Below are positions 15,828 to 22,688 of a DNA stretch of 64,000 nt, piece after piece. Made by a program: the position numbers and the translations under genes. Source of the stretch: Nocardiopsis endophytica (lineage in GTDB: Bacteria > Actinomycetota > Actinomycetes > Streptosporangiales > Streptosporangiaceae); contig NZ_JAQFWQ010000004.1 in the NCBI RefSeq assembly GCF_027706725.1, positions 1-64,000 of the forward strand, written 5' to 3'. Below the pieces are notes generated by a model. It worked only from the letters and a program-made list of their open reading frames with translations, was not told the origin of the DNA and searched no databases. Numbering within the stretch: position 1 is the stretch's first letter; each line of letters starts with the position of its first letter.

Positions 15828-17043
15828 GGCGCATCAGCACCTTCCGCATGCGGTCCATGGCCAGGCGGAACATCTCCGGCTCCCGGGCCAGCGCCACCCG
15901 GACGAACCGCTCACCGCGCTCGGGGGCGCTCCAGTAGAAGTAGGTGCCGGGCAGCACGTACACCTCGTCGGCCAGCAGCTCCTCCTGCAGCCGCGACGCG
16001 GTCAGGTGCCCGGGGCGGATGCGGAACCAGGCGACGCTGGTCTCCACCATCGGCTCCTGGTACTCCAGCACCGGCCCGTGCAGGGCGTTGCGCGCCGTGG
16101 CGGCGTTCTCCCGCACGATCCGCCGCACCGACCCCATGCCGTCCTCGATGGAGTCCTCCACGTACCGTGCGACCACGTTGAGGACGAACGGCGAGACGTT
16201 CAGCAGCACGCTGGTGTGCAGGTCGTAGATCTCCCTCTGGAGGGAGCCGCCGGCGGTGAGCAGCGCGCACTTGGCGTCCTGCAGCGGCCACGTCTTGCCG
16301 GTGTCCTCGATGGCCAGGTAGTCGATGCCGGACTCCTCCAGCAGCGCGTACACGTCCGCCCGGGTGCCCTCGGCCGCCAGGGCGAACGAGGCGAAGCAGA
16401 AGTCGAGGACGAGCAGCCGCCCGTGGTCGGCGCAGAACCGCACCACCTCGCGCAGCCCCTCCATGCCGCCGGAGGCCAGGGTGAACCCGGTCGGGTTGTT
16501 CGGGTCGACCAGGTAGACGGCGTCGGCGGTGCATTCCTCGGCCAGCCGGTCGTAGGCCCGCGCCGGGTCGGCCAGCGACTCCTCGGGCAGGGCCTCAAGG
16601 GGGACCTGCATGTTGCGCAGCAGGTCGGTCAGGTTGTCGAAGCAGGGCTCCACGAGCGCCACGGACATCCCGTGCCGCCGCAGGTACATGGCGGCCACCA
16701 TGGTGGACACGCTGGCCGAGTACGACAGCAGCGCCCGGTCCATGCGCAGCGCCGTGGGCTGGCGGTGCAGCCGGAAGAAGGCCGACCGCAGCCGGTCCTC
16801 GAAGTAGGCCTGCGTGTGGTCCTCGGACTCGTGCCACAGCTCGGTGAGCCGGGCGACGATCTTCTCCTGCTCGGGCGACTGCCTCTGGTGGGTGTGCGCG
16901 TCCGCCAGGTTGTAGCGGGTCTTCAGCGCCTTGATCTCGTGCTGGGTCAGGTCGGTCGCACCCCGCCCTGCGGGGTCTCCCGCATTCTGCCGCGGGTTCA
17001 GAAAAGTGGACACGATGTCGTCGGTGATTCCGGCCTCGGTCAC
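15817..17043 (-). CDS. rohP: PLP-dependent arginine oxidase/hydroxylase (MppP/RohP type)
   Basis: Fold-type I aminotransferase-like protein, 408 aa, resembling MppP of the enduracididine pathway and RohP of the azomycin pathway, which use PLP and O2 to convert L-arginine to 4-hydroxy-2-ketoarginine. Shared features: N-terminal ALKTRYNLADAHTHQRQSP, SYSASVSTM, VEPCFDNLTDLLR, DPNNPTG (180-186) and IEDTGKTWP with the probable PLP Lys250. Ordinary transaminases differ in the N-terminal segment. It is first gene of the five-gene unit, GTG start with weak AAAGG. An N-terminal extension of about 30 residues precedes the conserved part. Confidence 0.82.
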   Translation of the reverse strand: MTEAGITDDIVSTFLNPRQNAGDPAGRGATDLTQHEIKALKTRYNLADAHTHQRQSPEQEKIVARLTELWHESEDHTQAYFEDRLRSAFFRLHRQPTALRMDRALLSYSASVSTMVAAMYLRRHGMSVALVEPCFDNLTDLLRNMQVPLEALPEESLADPARAYDRLAEECTADAVYLVDPNNPTGFTLASGGMEGLREVVRFCADHGRLLVLDFCFASFALAAEGTRADVYALLEESGIDYLAIEDTGKTWPLQDAKCALLTAGGSLQREIYDLHTSVLLNVSPFVLNVVARYVEDSIEDGMGSVRRIVRENAATARNALHGPVLEYQEPMVETSVAWFRIRPGHLTASRLQEELLADEVYVLPGTYFYWSAPERGERFVRVALAREPEMFRLAMDRMRKVLMRHER

Positions 17044-17481
17044 GTCTTCGCGCCTTTCTCGATTTCAGGGGGCGAGCACGGGTGATTCGATGCGGACATC
17101 CGTGATCACCTGCTCGAACGCCTTGAAGTCTATGAAGGCGGACGGCGCTTGAGGGGGTGTCGGCCTGACCTGAAACGGACGCCGGAGGTGCCCTGCGGAA
17201 TGGCGGCGGCGCCGGTACACTCCCCGCCTTCCCCGCCAATGCGAAGATGAATGCGACGCATTTCCGTGTCCACTTCACATATGAATGGGGAAAACGGTGC
17301 GGAGGGGTCCGGAGGGCGGTGTTTCGGCGATTGGGAAAGTGGCCCCGGTCACGTCCGGATCATGGGGGCCCGGACACCCGGTCGGCCCTGCCGGGCCCGT
17401 GGCAGGAACCGGCAACCCGGCCGATGACCCGACCGGTGACCCGATCGTCGGCCCGGCCCCAGGCGCGTGCGCCGCACACGA
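17044..17481. other. Promoter region of the nitroimidazole-type operon; no gene seen
   Basis: No frame here has a credible start and codon pattern. The part at 17230-17340 is locally less GC-rich and holds a perfect 11-bp palindrome, ATGCGACGCAT, at 17251-17261, a possible operator. The promoter of the five-gene operon must lie in this stretch. Confidence 0.5.
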
Positions 17482-17520
17482 CGAGCCCGCCGGAGCCTTC
17501 CCAGGGCTCCGGCGGGCTCG
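17482..17520. terminator. Strong stem-loop, 16-bp stem
   Basis: CGAGCCCGCCGGAGCC (17482-17497) pairs perfectly with GGCTCCGGCGGGCTCG (17505-17520) over a 7-base loop. It lies beyond the 3' end of the DsbA-like gene on the minus strand and would stop transcription entering the nitroimidazole-type operon promoter region. Confidence 0.75.
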
Positions 17521-17531
17521 CGATGCGCGTC

Positions 17532-17593
17532 GATGATCTCGGGAGAACGGACGCTACAACCGCGCCGGTAGCGTCGTTCCCCCCGAGATCAAC
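17532..17593. repeat. 62-bp palindromic element, copy 1
   Basis: Begins GATGATCTCGGG and ends CCCGAGATCAAC. Inside, GGACGCTAC and GTAGCGTCG form the inner stem around a CGCGCC core. It has the same length and tips as the elements at 17623, 28397 and 29651, so these form one family. Confidence 0.85.
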
Positions 17594-17622
17594 GGGGGGC
17601 GGTGGTGCGGGGGTGCGCTGTT

Positions 17623-17684
17623 GTTGATCTCGGGGAAGCTGGGGTTATCGTGTCCGGTTTAACCCCGAGTTACCCGAGATCAAC
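17623..17684. repeat. 62-bp palindromic element, copy 2
   Basis: GTTGATCTCGGG and CCCGAGATCAAC tips with a different inner stem (GGGGTTA / TAACCCC), a compensated change. The TGA stop codon of the DsbA-like gene (minus strand, 17680-17682) lies inside the right tip, so the element abuts and defines the 3' end of that gene. Confidence 0.88.
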
Positions 17685-18372
17685 GAGGGTCGGCGGCGGC
17701 GCGGCGGACGATGGCGTCGTACACCGACGGGTCGTCGGAGGAGACCACGGGCCAGCCGACGCCGTAGTCCCCGGCCCATCCCACCTCGATGCCGGGATTG
17801 GCCACGTCCCCGCCGTCGGCGAAGAACAGGTGCGGGCTGCAGTCCACCCTGTCGGTGGCGGCCGTCTCCGCCTGGTCCGACAAGGTGCGCCGGGCCCGCC
17901 CGTCGTCCAGCGCCTCGGCGATGTGCGCCGCGTCCACGCCCGCCGCCTTGGCGCACTCCAGGATCACCGTGCGGTCGCCCACGCACCGCGACTCCGCCCA
18001 GAAGGCCTTGCGCAGCGCCAGGTCCAACCGCTCAGAGGCGTCGAGCCCCTGCGCCTTGGCGGCCTGCACCGCCTCCAGGGCGGGCAGCGTGGTCGTCGGG
18101 TACAGCCAGTCGGGCGACTGCCAGAGCTGCCACCCGGCGCCGGGCTCCATCGAGGCCATGCGCCCCACCTCGCTGTCGGTCCCCGAACGCGGGCTGGGGC
18201 CCTTGTTCAGCAGCTCCAGAGGGAAGGCGCGGTGGTCGAACCGCACCTGATCATCGAGCCGCGCGCGCGTGCGCGCCTCGTGCAGCCGGTGCACGGCGAT
18301 GTGGGCGAAGGAGCACCAGATGTCGCTGTAGACGACGATCGTCCCCGGCGCCACGTCGATCGGGTCCTGCAT
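17680..18372 (-). CDS. DsbA-like thioredoxin-fold protein (FrnE/HCCA-isomerase type)
   Basis: Cytoplasmic thioredoxin-fold protein of the DsbA/FrnE family, 230 aa from the ATG at 18372 (AAGGGA upstream; a start 12 codons earlier is less well supported). The first strand and active-site region read IVVYSDIWCSFAHIAVHRL: one Cys where DsbA has CxxC, which argues against disulfide exchange and for an isomerase, glutathione/mycothiol-dependent or structural role. The cis-Pro loop is near DCSPHLFFADG. The helical insert spans about 60-190. It is probably co-transcribed with nothing; the terminator and palindromes follow it. Confidence 0.8.
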   Translation of the reverse strand: MQDPIDVAPGTIVVYSDIWCSFAHIAVHRLHEARTRARLDDQVRFDHRAFPLELLNKGPSPRSGTDSEVGRMASMEPGAGWQLWQSPDWLYPTTTLPALEAVQAAKAQGLDASERLDLALRKAFWAESRCVGDRTVILECAKAAGVDAAHIAEALDDGRARRTLSDQAETAATDRVDCSPHLFFADGGDVANPGIEVGWAGDYGVGWPVVSSDDPSVYDAIVRRAAADPR

Positions 18373-18486
18373 GGGTCCATGTCCCTTCGGTCGTTCACAT
18401 ACGGTCACTCGGGTGGTGGCCGGTGACTCGGGTGGCCGCTCGGACGGCCTCTCAGGCGGCTCCTCAGACGGCCACTCAGGCGTCGC

Positions 18487-19269
18487 TCAGGGCGTTCCGG
18501 CGTCGAGCGCGCCCTCCAGGTCGGCTTCGGGCAGCCAGGGCGGCAGCAGGGGCAGTTCGGCCATGGCCGCGAACAACCGGTCCAGCTCCCCCTCCATCGG
18601 CGGGGCGTGGGCGCTCAGCATCCGTCGCGGGCGCAGCCCCCGCAGCCCCGCGACGGCGGTCTCGAACCGCTTCTGGTCGACCATCGCCGTCCACGGGGCG
18701 ATGGCCCGGTTGAGGACCGAGAAGCCGGAGAAGAAGCACTCCTCGCCGTGGTCGAACGGGTGCTCGGCGGGCCCCGGCAGCACGCTGCCGAAGCTGTCCG
18801 AGGCGAACAGCGACCCCGTGGCCGAGTCGAGCACCGCGAGCGTCCCCGGGGAGTCGAACACCGGAGGCCGGTGGAACGACAGCACCCGGTCGGCGGTCTC
18901 CAGCCGTCCGCCCGGGTTGGCGGTGACGACCCGCCCCTCGGGCAGGGCGAACTCCTCGGTCAGCCGCACCGCCGACACCGGGCTGGTCACCAGCCGGGCC
19001 CGTGGCGCGGCCCGCAGGATGCGCATCAGCGCCCCGGTGTGGTCGCGGTCGTCGTGCGTGACGACCACCCACCGCAGGTCGTCGGGGTCCACGTGGGTCC
19101 ACAGCATCGCCTCGAAGGCGACCGCGTCCACCGGCATGCCGGAGTCGACGAGCACCGGCTCGCGCCCGGCGGCCAGGTAGCCGTTGACCGGCTGCAGCCC
19201 CAGGTCGGGTATGGGCAGGTCGGAGGGCAGGGTGGTGATCCCCGGCCCGGCGCGGTAGGGCTCGCGCAT
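18487..19269 (-). CDS. Metallo-beta-lactamase-fold protein (ODP-like)
   Basis: MBL-fold metalloprotein, 260 aa. Metal motif H72-x-D74-x-D76-H77 in VVVTHDDRDHTG replaces the usual HxHxDH and resembles the HxExDH of oxygen-binding diiron (flavodiiron-type) proteins. SDSFGS and SAHAPP supply the later Asp and His. No flavodoxin domain follows, so it is a stand-alone ODP-like protein, perhaps an oxygen- or NO-handling or sensing protein. The ATG at 19269 is followed directly by REPYRAG; the gene lies 14 bp downstream of the transporter gene in the same direction, suggesting one operon. Confidence 0.8.
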   Translation of the reverse strand: MREPYRAGPGITTLPSDLPIPDLGLQPVNGYLAAGREPVLVDSGMPVDAVAFEAMLWTHVDPDDLRWVVVTHDDRDHTGALMRILRAAPRARLVTSPVSAVRLTEEFALPEGRVVTANPGGRLETADRVLSFHRPPVFDSPGTLAVLDSATGSLFASDSFGSVLPGPAEHPFDHGEECFFSGFSVLNRAIAPWTAMVDQKRFETAVAGLRGLRPRRMLSAHAPPMEGELDRLFAAMAELPLLPPWLPEADLEGALDAGTP

Positions 19270-19283
19270 GGGTCCTCATCCCC

Positions 19284-20261
19284 TCACAGCAACTGGATGG
19301 CGAGCGCACCGGCGGCGAGCAGGGCCAGGCCCCCGGCGCGCGGCGGCGTCACGGGCCGCTTCGGCAGGCGGAACAGCCCGTACTGGTCGACGGCGGCCGA
19401 GGTGAGCTGCAGCCCGGTGACGGTGAGCGCCACGGTCACGGCGGCCCCGATCTGCGGGATCAGCAGGAAGGTGCCGGTGACGTAGCCCGCCGCGCAGGCC
19501 CCGCCCAGCCACCCCCACCACGGCATGTGCCGCAGGGGAGCGAACCGCGGCCGCGGGGTGCGCCCGGTCGCCAGCAGCACCGCCAGCACCGCGGCGATGG
19601 CGAGCGTGGCCACCGTGAAGCTGACGACGGCCACCGCCAGCGGCTCGACGAGGGTGCCGCGCAGCAGCGCGTTCACCGCCCCCTGCACCGGGAGCACCGC
19701 GCCCGCCGCCAGGCCCAGGACGACCCACCCGGCGAGCGAGGGCGGCCGCCCGTCGCCGCCCGGAGGGGCCTTGACCGCCACGGCCCCGCCGCCGGAGGGG
19801 GCGGGCGCCGCCGCCCGCGTCTGGGACCGCACCACGAGGGTGATGCCGGCCAGCACCGCCACCGCTCCGGCCGCGGTCCCGACCGACAGGGGGCGCTGCT
19901 CGACCCCGAGCGCCCCCAGCAGGTCCAGCGCCACCGACGCGAGCATCTGCCCGGACACGAACAGGCCCACCGTGGTCACCGCCCCGAGGCGGGGGATCAG
20001 CAGGATCCCGCTGGTGATGTAGAAGGGGCTGGCCAACCCGCCCAGCAGGTGCCACCAGGGGGCCTCGGGCACCTGCCCGAGCGCGCCGAGCGACCCGGTG
20101 GCCAGGCCGAGGGCCAGCAGCAGCCCGGTGGCCACGCACAGCTGGACGGTCGAGGCGCCGTAGGGCGTGCCCACGGCCTTGTTGAGCTGGAGGTTCACCG
20201 ACGCCTGGACCGCGAGCAGGCACCCGATCAGCAGGGCGGCGGCGAGCAGTGCGATGTGCAT
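19284..20261 (-). CDS. DMT-family transporter, fused YdcZ (DUF606) repeats
   Basis: Inner-membrane protein, 325 aa, about ten TM helices made of two homologous halves: LLIGCLLAVQASVNLQLNKA with SGILLIPRLGA in the first, PVQGAVNALLRGTLVEPLAV with TGTFLLIPQIGA in the second. YdcZ proteins are usually about 150 aa and act in pairs; here both halves are in one chain joined by a Pro/Gly-rich linker. The ATG at 20261 follows GGGAGAGG. It is divergent from a TetR gene with twin operators, so an efflux role induced by a ligand is likely. Substrate unknown. Confidence 0.82.
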   Translation of the reverse strand: MHIALLAAALLIGCLLAVQASVNLQLNKAVGTPYGASTVQLCVATGLLLALGLATGSLGALGQVPEAPWWHLLGGLASPFYITSGILLIPRLGAVTTVGLFVSGQMLASVALDLLGALGVEQRPLSVGTAAGAVAVLAGITLVVRSQTRAAAPAPSGGGAVAVKAPPGGDGRPPSLAGWVVLGLAAGAVLPVQGAVNALLRGTLVEPLAVAVVSFTVATLAIAAVLAVLLATGRTPRPRFAPLRHMPWWGWLGGACAAGYVTGTFLLIPQIGAAVTVALTVTGLQLTSAAVDQYGLFRLPKRPVTPPRAGGLALLAAGALAIQLL

Positions 20262-20280
20262 GGTCCTCTCCCGGTCAAAT

Positions 20281-20334
20281 GGACATGCTGTCCGCTTGGA
20301 GTCTCCATCATGCATTCAAGCGGACACGGTGTCC
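20281..20334. promoter_or_regulatory. Twin TetR operators
   Basis: Two near-identical palindromes, GGACATGCTGTCC (20281-20293) and GGACACGGTGTCC (20322-20334), each GGACA-N3-TGTCC, spaced 41 bp centre to centre (about four helical turns). They lie between the divergent transporter and tetR starts and should bind the TetR encoded at 20367. Confidence 0.8.
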
Positions 20335-20366
20335 ACATATTCCGTCGAACCCGTTAGCATCGGGGC

Positions 20367-21002
20367 ATGGAGAACGGAGCCGGACACCCCGAGGGCCTGC
20401 TGCTCGACGAACCGTCCGTGGGTGCGCCCGCCGGGCGCCGCCCCCGCGCCGACGCCGCTCGCAACCGCGCGCAGATCCTGGCCGCCGCCCGCCGCCTGTT
20501 CGCCGAGAAGGACCCGCGGGCCGTCACCATGGGCGACATCGCCAGTGCTGCCGGGGTCGGCCGCGCCACCCTCTACCGGCGCTTCCCCGACACCGCCTCG
20601 GTGGCCGTCGCGCTCCTGGACGAGCACGAGCGCGAACTGCAGGGCGCGATGATGACCGGCCCCCCGCCCCTGGGCCCCGGCGCGCCCCCCGACGAGCGCC
20701 TGGCGGCCTTCTACGCCGCCATGGTCGACCTCCTCGACCGCCACCTGCCGCTGCTGCTGGGGGCCGAGACCGGCGAGCGGCGCTACACCACCGGCGCCTA
20801 CGCCTTCTGGCGCGCGCACCTGCGCGTGCTCCTGCGCGCGGCCGGGGCCCCCGACCCCGAGGCGCTCGTCGAGCCGCTGCTGGCCCCGCTCGCCCCCGAG
20901 GCCTTCGCCCACCAGCGCGACCGGGCCGGGCTGCCCCCCGAGCGCATCGCCGCCGCCCTGGCGTGGAGCGCGCGCCGGCTCCTCGGCGGACAAGTCCGCT
21001 GA
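20367..21002 (+). CDS. TetR-family regulator of the YdcZ-type transporter
   Basis: Repressor of 211 aa. Helix-turn-helix: RAQILAAARRLFAEKDPRAV followed by TMGDIASAAGVGRATLYRRF, typical TetR_N at about residues 32-75. The C-terminal ligand domain is Ala/Leu-rich. Divergent from the YdcZ-like gene and MBL gene, and flanked by two copies of GGACA-N3-TGTCC, so regulation of that operon and itself is very likely. Inducer unknown. Confidence 0.88.
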   Translation: MENGAGHPEGLLLDEPSVGAPAGRRPRADAARNRAQILAAARRLFAEKDPRAVTMGDIASAAGVGRATLYRRFPDTASVAVALLDEHERELQGAMMTGPPPLGPGAPPDERLAAFYAAMVDLLDRHLPLLLGAETGERRYTTGAYAFWRAHLRVLLRAAGAPDPEALVEPLLAPLAPEAFAHQRDRAGLPPERIAAALAWSARRLLGGQVR

Positions 21003-21306
21003 ACGTCACACTCCTGTTGCCGAACGGGCACACGGCCGTTTCCGGACGGACCGCAATTACCCCATTGACCTCGGAAATCCTCGTGGTTCGATGTGATTCG
21101 ACCAGGTACGGGGGTATTGGCGGTTCGACATGCCGGGTACATCGTGCGGTTGGTGAAGAAACACCGACGATCATTGGCGACCGAGATCCTGAACAATGCC
21201 TCACCATAGGTATGGGGTAGACAGGGCTCGGGCGACATCCGGGTGCCGCCGTGCCCCCGGATCGTCAGTGCCCGTTCCGGTGTGAGGAGAGGTTGGGGGA
21301 GGCGTG
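21003..21306. other. Intergenic region ahead of the secretion operon; no gene seen
   Basis: About 300 bp, locally AT-richer than the surroundings. It should carry the promoter of the secretion operon; TAGGTATGGGGTAGAC near 21208 is a weak -10-like candidate. No coding frame or hairpin I can defend. Confidence 0.4.
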
Positions 21307-22278
21307 ATGGCTCGCAGGTCGACCGCGCGGAGCGGCGGTACCCCCGAAGCCGCCGACGCGGCCGACGACGTGCGCGGGGGAGCGGGGCGGCTGAGGCGGC
21401 CCCGTGCCGGGTCCGGCGGCCGCTGGTGGGTCTGGGTCGGCCGCGCCGTCCTGTGGGCCTTCATCATCGTGGTCCTGTTCAACGGCGTCTGGCACCCGCT
21501 GCGGGAGGGCATCGCCACCCCGTCCGACGACGGCGGCTCCCAGGAGGAGCCCCAGGAGGCGCAGTTCCCCGAGGCGGCGGCGGGCGCGTTCGCGGGCCGC
21601 TTCGCCGAGCACTACCTGAACGCCCCCGAGGACGGCGCCGAGGCCGACCGGGCCGCGGCGCTCGCCGCGTTCGTCCCCGAAGGCGACGCCGACGAGTTCA
21701 ACGTCCCGGCCGGGTCGCTGACCGGGTCGGAGATCCAGGTCGTCACCGTCACCCCCGAGGACGACAACAACGCGGTGGTCACCCTCAGCGCGCAGGTCAA
21801 CGGCGAGCCCATGAGCCTGGACGTGCCCGTCTACGCCGAGGACGCCACCTCCCTGGTGGTGTCCGGGCCGCCGGCCCTGCTGGCCGCGCCCGACAAGGCC
21901 GAGCTGCCCGAGGCCTCCGGGGTCGAGGCCGACTCCGATGCCCGCGAGGAGCTGGAACCGGTGCTGACCTCGTTCTTCGAGGCCTACGCCGAGACGCCGG
22001 AGCACCTGACGCGCTACGTGGAGAACGGGGCGTCCGTGGCCCGCCTGCCCCAGGGGAGCCTGGAGTTCGGACAACTCGACGACGTGGTGGTACCCGCGCG
22101 GACCGACGTGGGGGAGGATGATGTACGCCAGGCCACGGCGACCGTGGAGTGGCGGATCCCCGGAGGCGGCGGCGAGGCCGCGTCCCTCACGCAGAGCTAC
22201 CGGATCACCGTCGTCCGTACCGACGGCGAGTGGTATGTGCGGGACCTCCAGGGGGCTCCGCAGTCCTTCGGCCGCTGA
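21307..22278 (+). CDS. TcpC-like conjugation/secretion channel protein
   Basis: Membrane-anchored extracytoplasmic protein, 323 aa. One N-terminal TM helix (WWVWVGRAVLWAFIIVVLF, about residues 40-59) is followed by two NTF2-like alpha+beta repeats, the second ending ITVVRTDGEWYVRDLQG. This is the layout of TcpC, the VirB8-like scaffold of Gram-positive conjugation machines. The ATG at 21307 has GGGGGAGG 4 bp upstream; GTG at 21304 is possible. It is the first gene of an operon that runs to 37478. No proof of conjugation: a relaxase is absent here. Confidence 0.75.
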   Translation: MARRSTARSGGTPEAADAADDVRGGAGRLRRPRAGSGGRWWVWVGRAVLWAFIIVVLFNGVWHPLREGIATPSDDGGSQEEPQEAQFPEAAAGAFAGRFAEHYLNAPEDGAEADRAAALAAFVPEGDADEFNVPAGSLTGSEIQVVTVTPEDDNNAVVTLSAQVNGEPMSLDVPVYAEDATSLVVSGPPALLAAPDKAELPEASGVEADSDAREELEPVLTSFFEAYAETPEHLTRYVENGASVARLPQGSLEFGQLDDVVVPARTDVGEDDVRQATATVEWRIPGGGGEAASLTQSYRITVVRTDGEWYVRDLQGAPQSFGR

Positions 22279-22318
22279 GCCGGCGCCACGGGGTCCCGAG
22301 ACAAGGAGATCGAAGGCC

Positions 22319-22357
22319 ATGCAGTTCAGACGTGAGGCACGGGAGGACGGCGACTGA
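22319..22357 (+). CDS. Possible 12-codon leader ORF
   Basis: ATG at 22319 with a strong AAGGAG at 22303-22308 opens a 12-codon frame (MQFRREAREDGD) that stops one base before the next gene start at 22359. It could be a translational leader coupling the two genes, or chance. Confidence 0.25.
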   Translation: MQFRREAREDGD

Positions 22358-22358
22358 C

Positions 22359-22676
22359 ATGCTCCCCCTGTTTTCCAGTGTCGTGCACGCGGTGTCGGAC
22401 ACGGTCGGGCCGATCGTGCTCGCCGCGGCCGACGCGCCCCCCGAGGACTCCCTGGACACCCAGGGGCTCGCGGAATGGCTCCGGGGATTCTTCGGGCCGC
22501 TGTTCCTGGTGATCGTCTCGGTGGTCGCGATCTTCTTCCTGTTCACACGAGAGATCACCCGATTTGTCCAATTTGTTCTTCTTGCGATCTTTATCGGGAT
22601 CGTCTTCTACGTGCCCCAGATCATCGAGGTGACGGCGACCGCCCTCGCGCGCGCCGTGGGCGTTCCGGTCGAGTAG
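22359..22676 (+). CDS. Small two-TM membrane protein of the secretion operon
   Basis: A 105-aa protein with a first hydrophobic segment at about 12-24, then two strong TM helices, FFGPLFLVIVSVVAIFFLF (about 44-62) and FVQFVLLAIFIGIVFYV (69-85). The start is supported by GGGAGGAC. Size, topology and place between the TcpC-like gene and the TcpE fusion suggest a VirB2/VirB3-like or TcpD-like small component, but no motif proves it. It ends 12 bp before the next gene. Confidence 0.7.
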   Translation: MLPLFSSVVHAVSDTVGPIVLAAADAPPEDSLDTQGLAEWLRGFFGPLFLVIVSVVAIFFLFTREITRFVQFVLLAIFIGIVFYVPQIIEVTATALARAVGVPVE

Positions 22677-22688
22677 GAGGCCCAGCGG

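Noticed and set aside
15817-17043. Ordinary aspartate or alanine aminotransferase
   Set aside because: The N-terminal segment, the SYSASVSTM stretch and IEDTGKTWP context match the MppP/RohP group rather than standard transaminases, and the operon partners fit arginine chemistry.
18410-18490. Imperfect repeats of GGCNNCTCNGACGGCC-like units between the DsbA-like and MBL genes
   Set aside because: Units are irregular and short; this looks like GC-rich low-complexity spacer, not a defined element.
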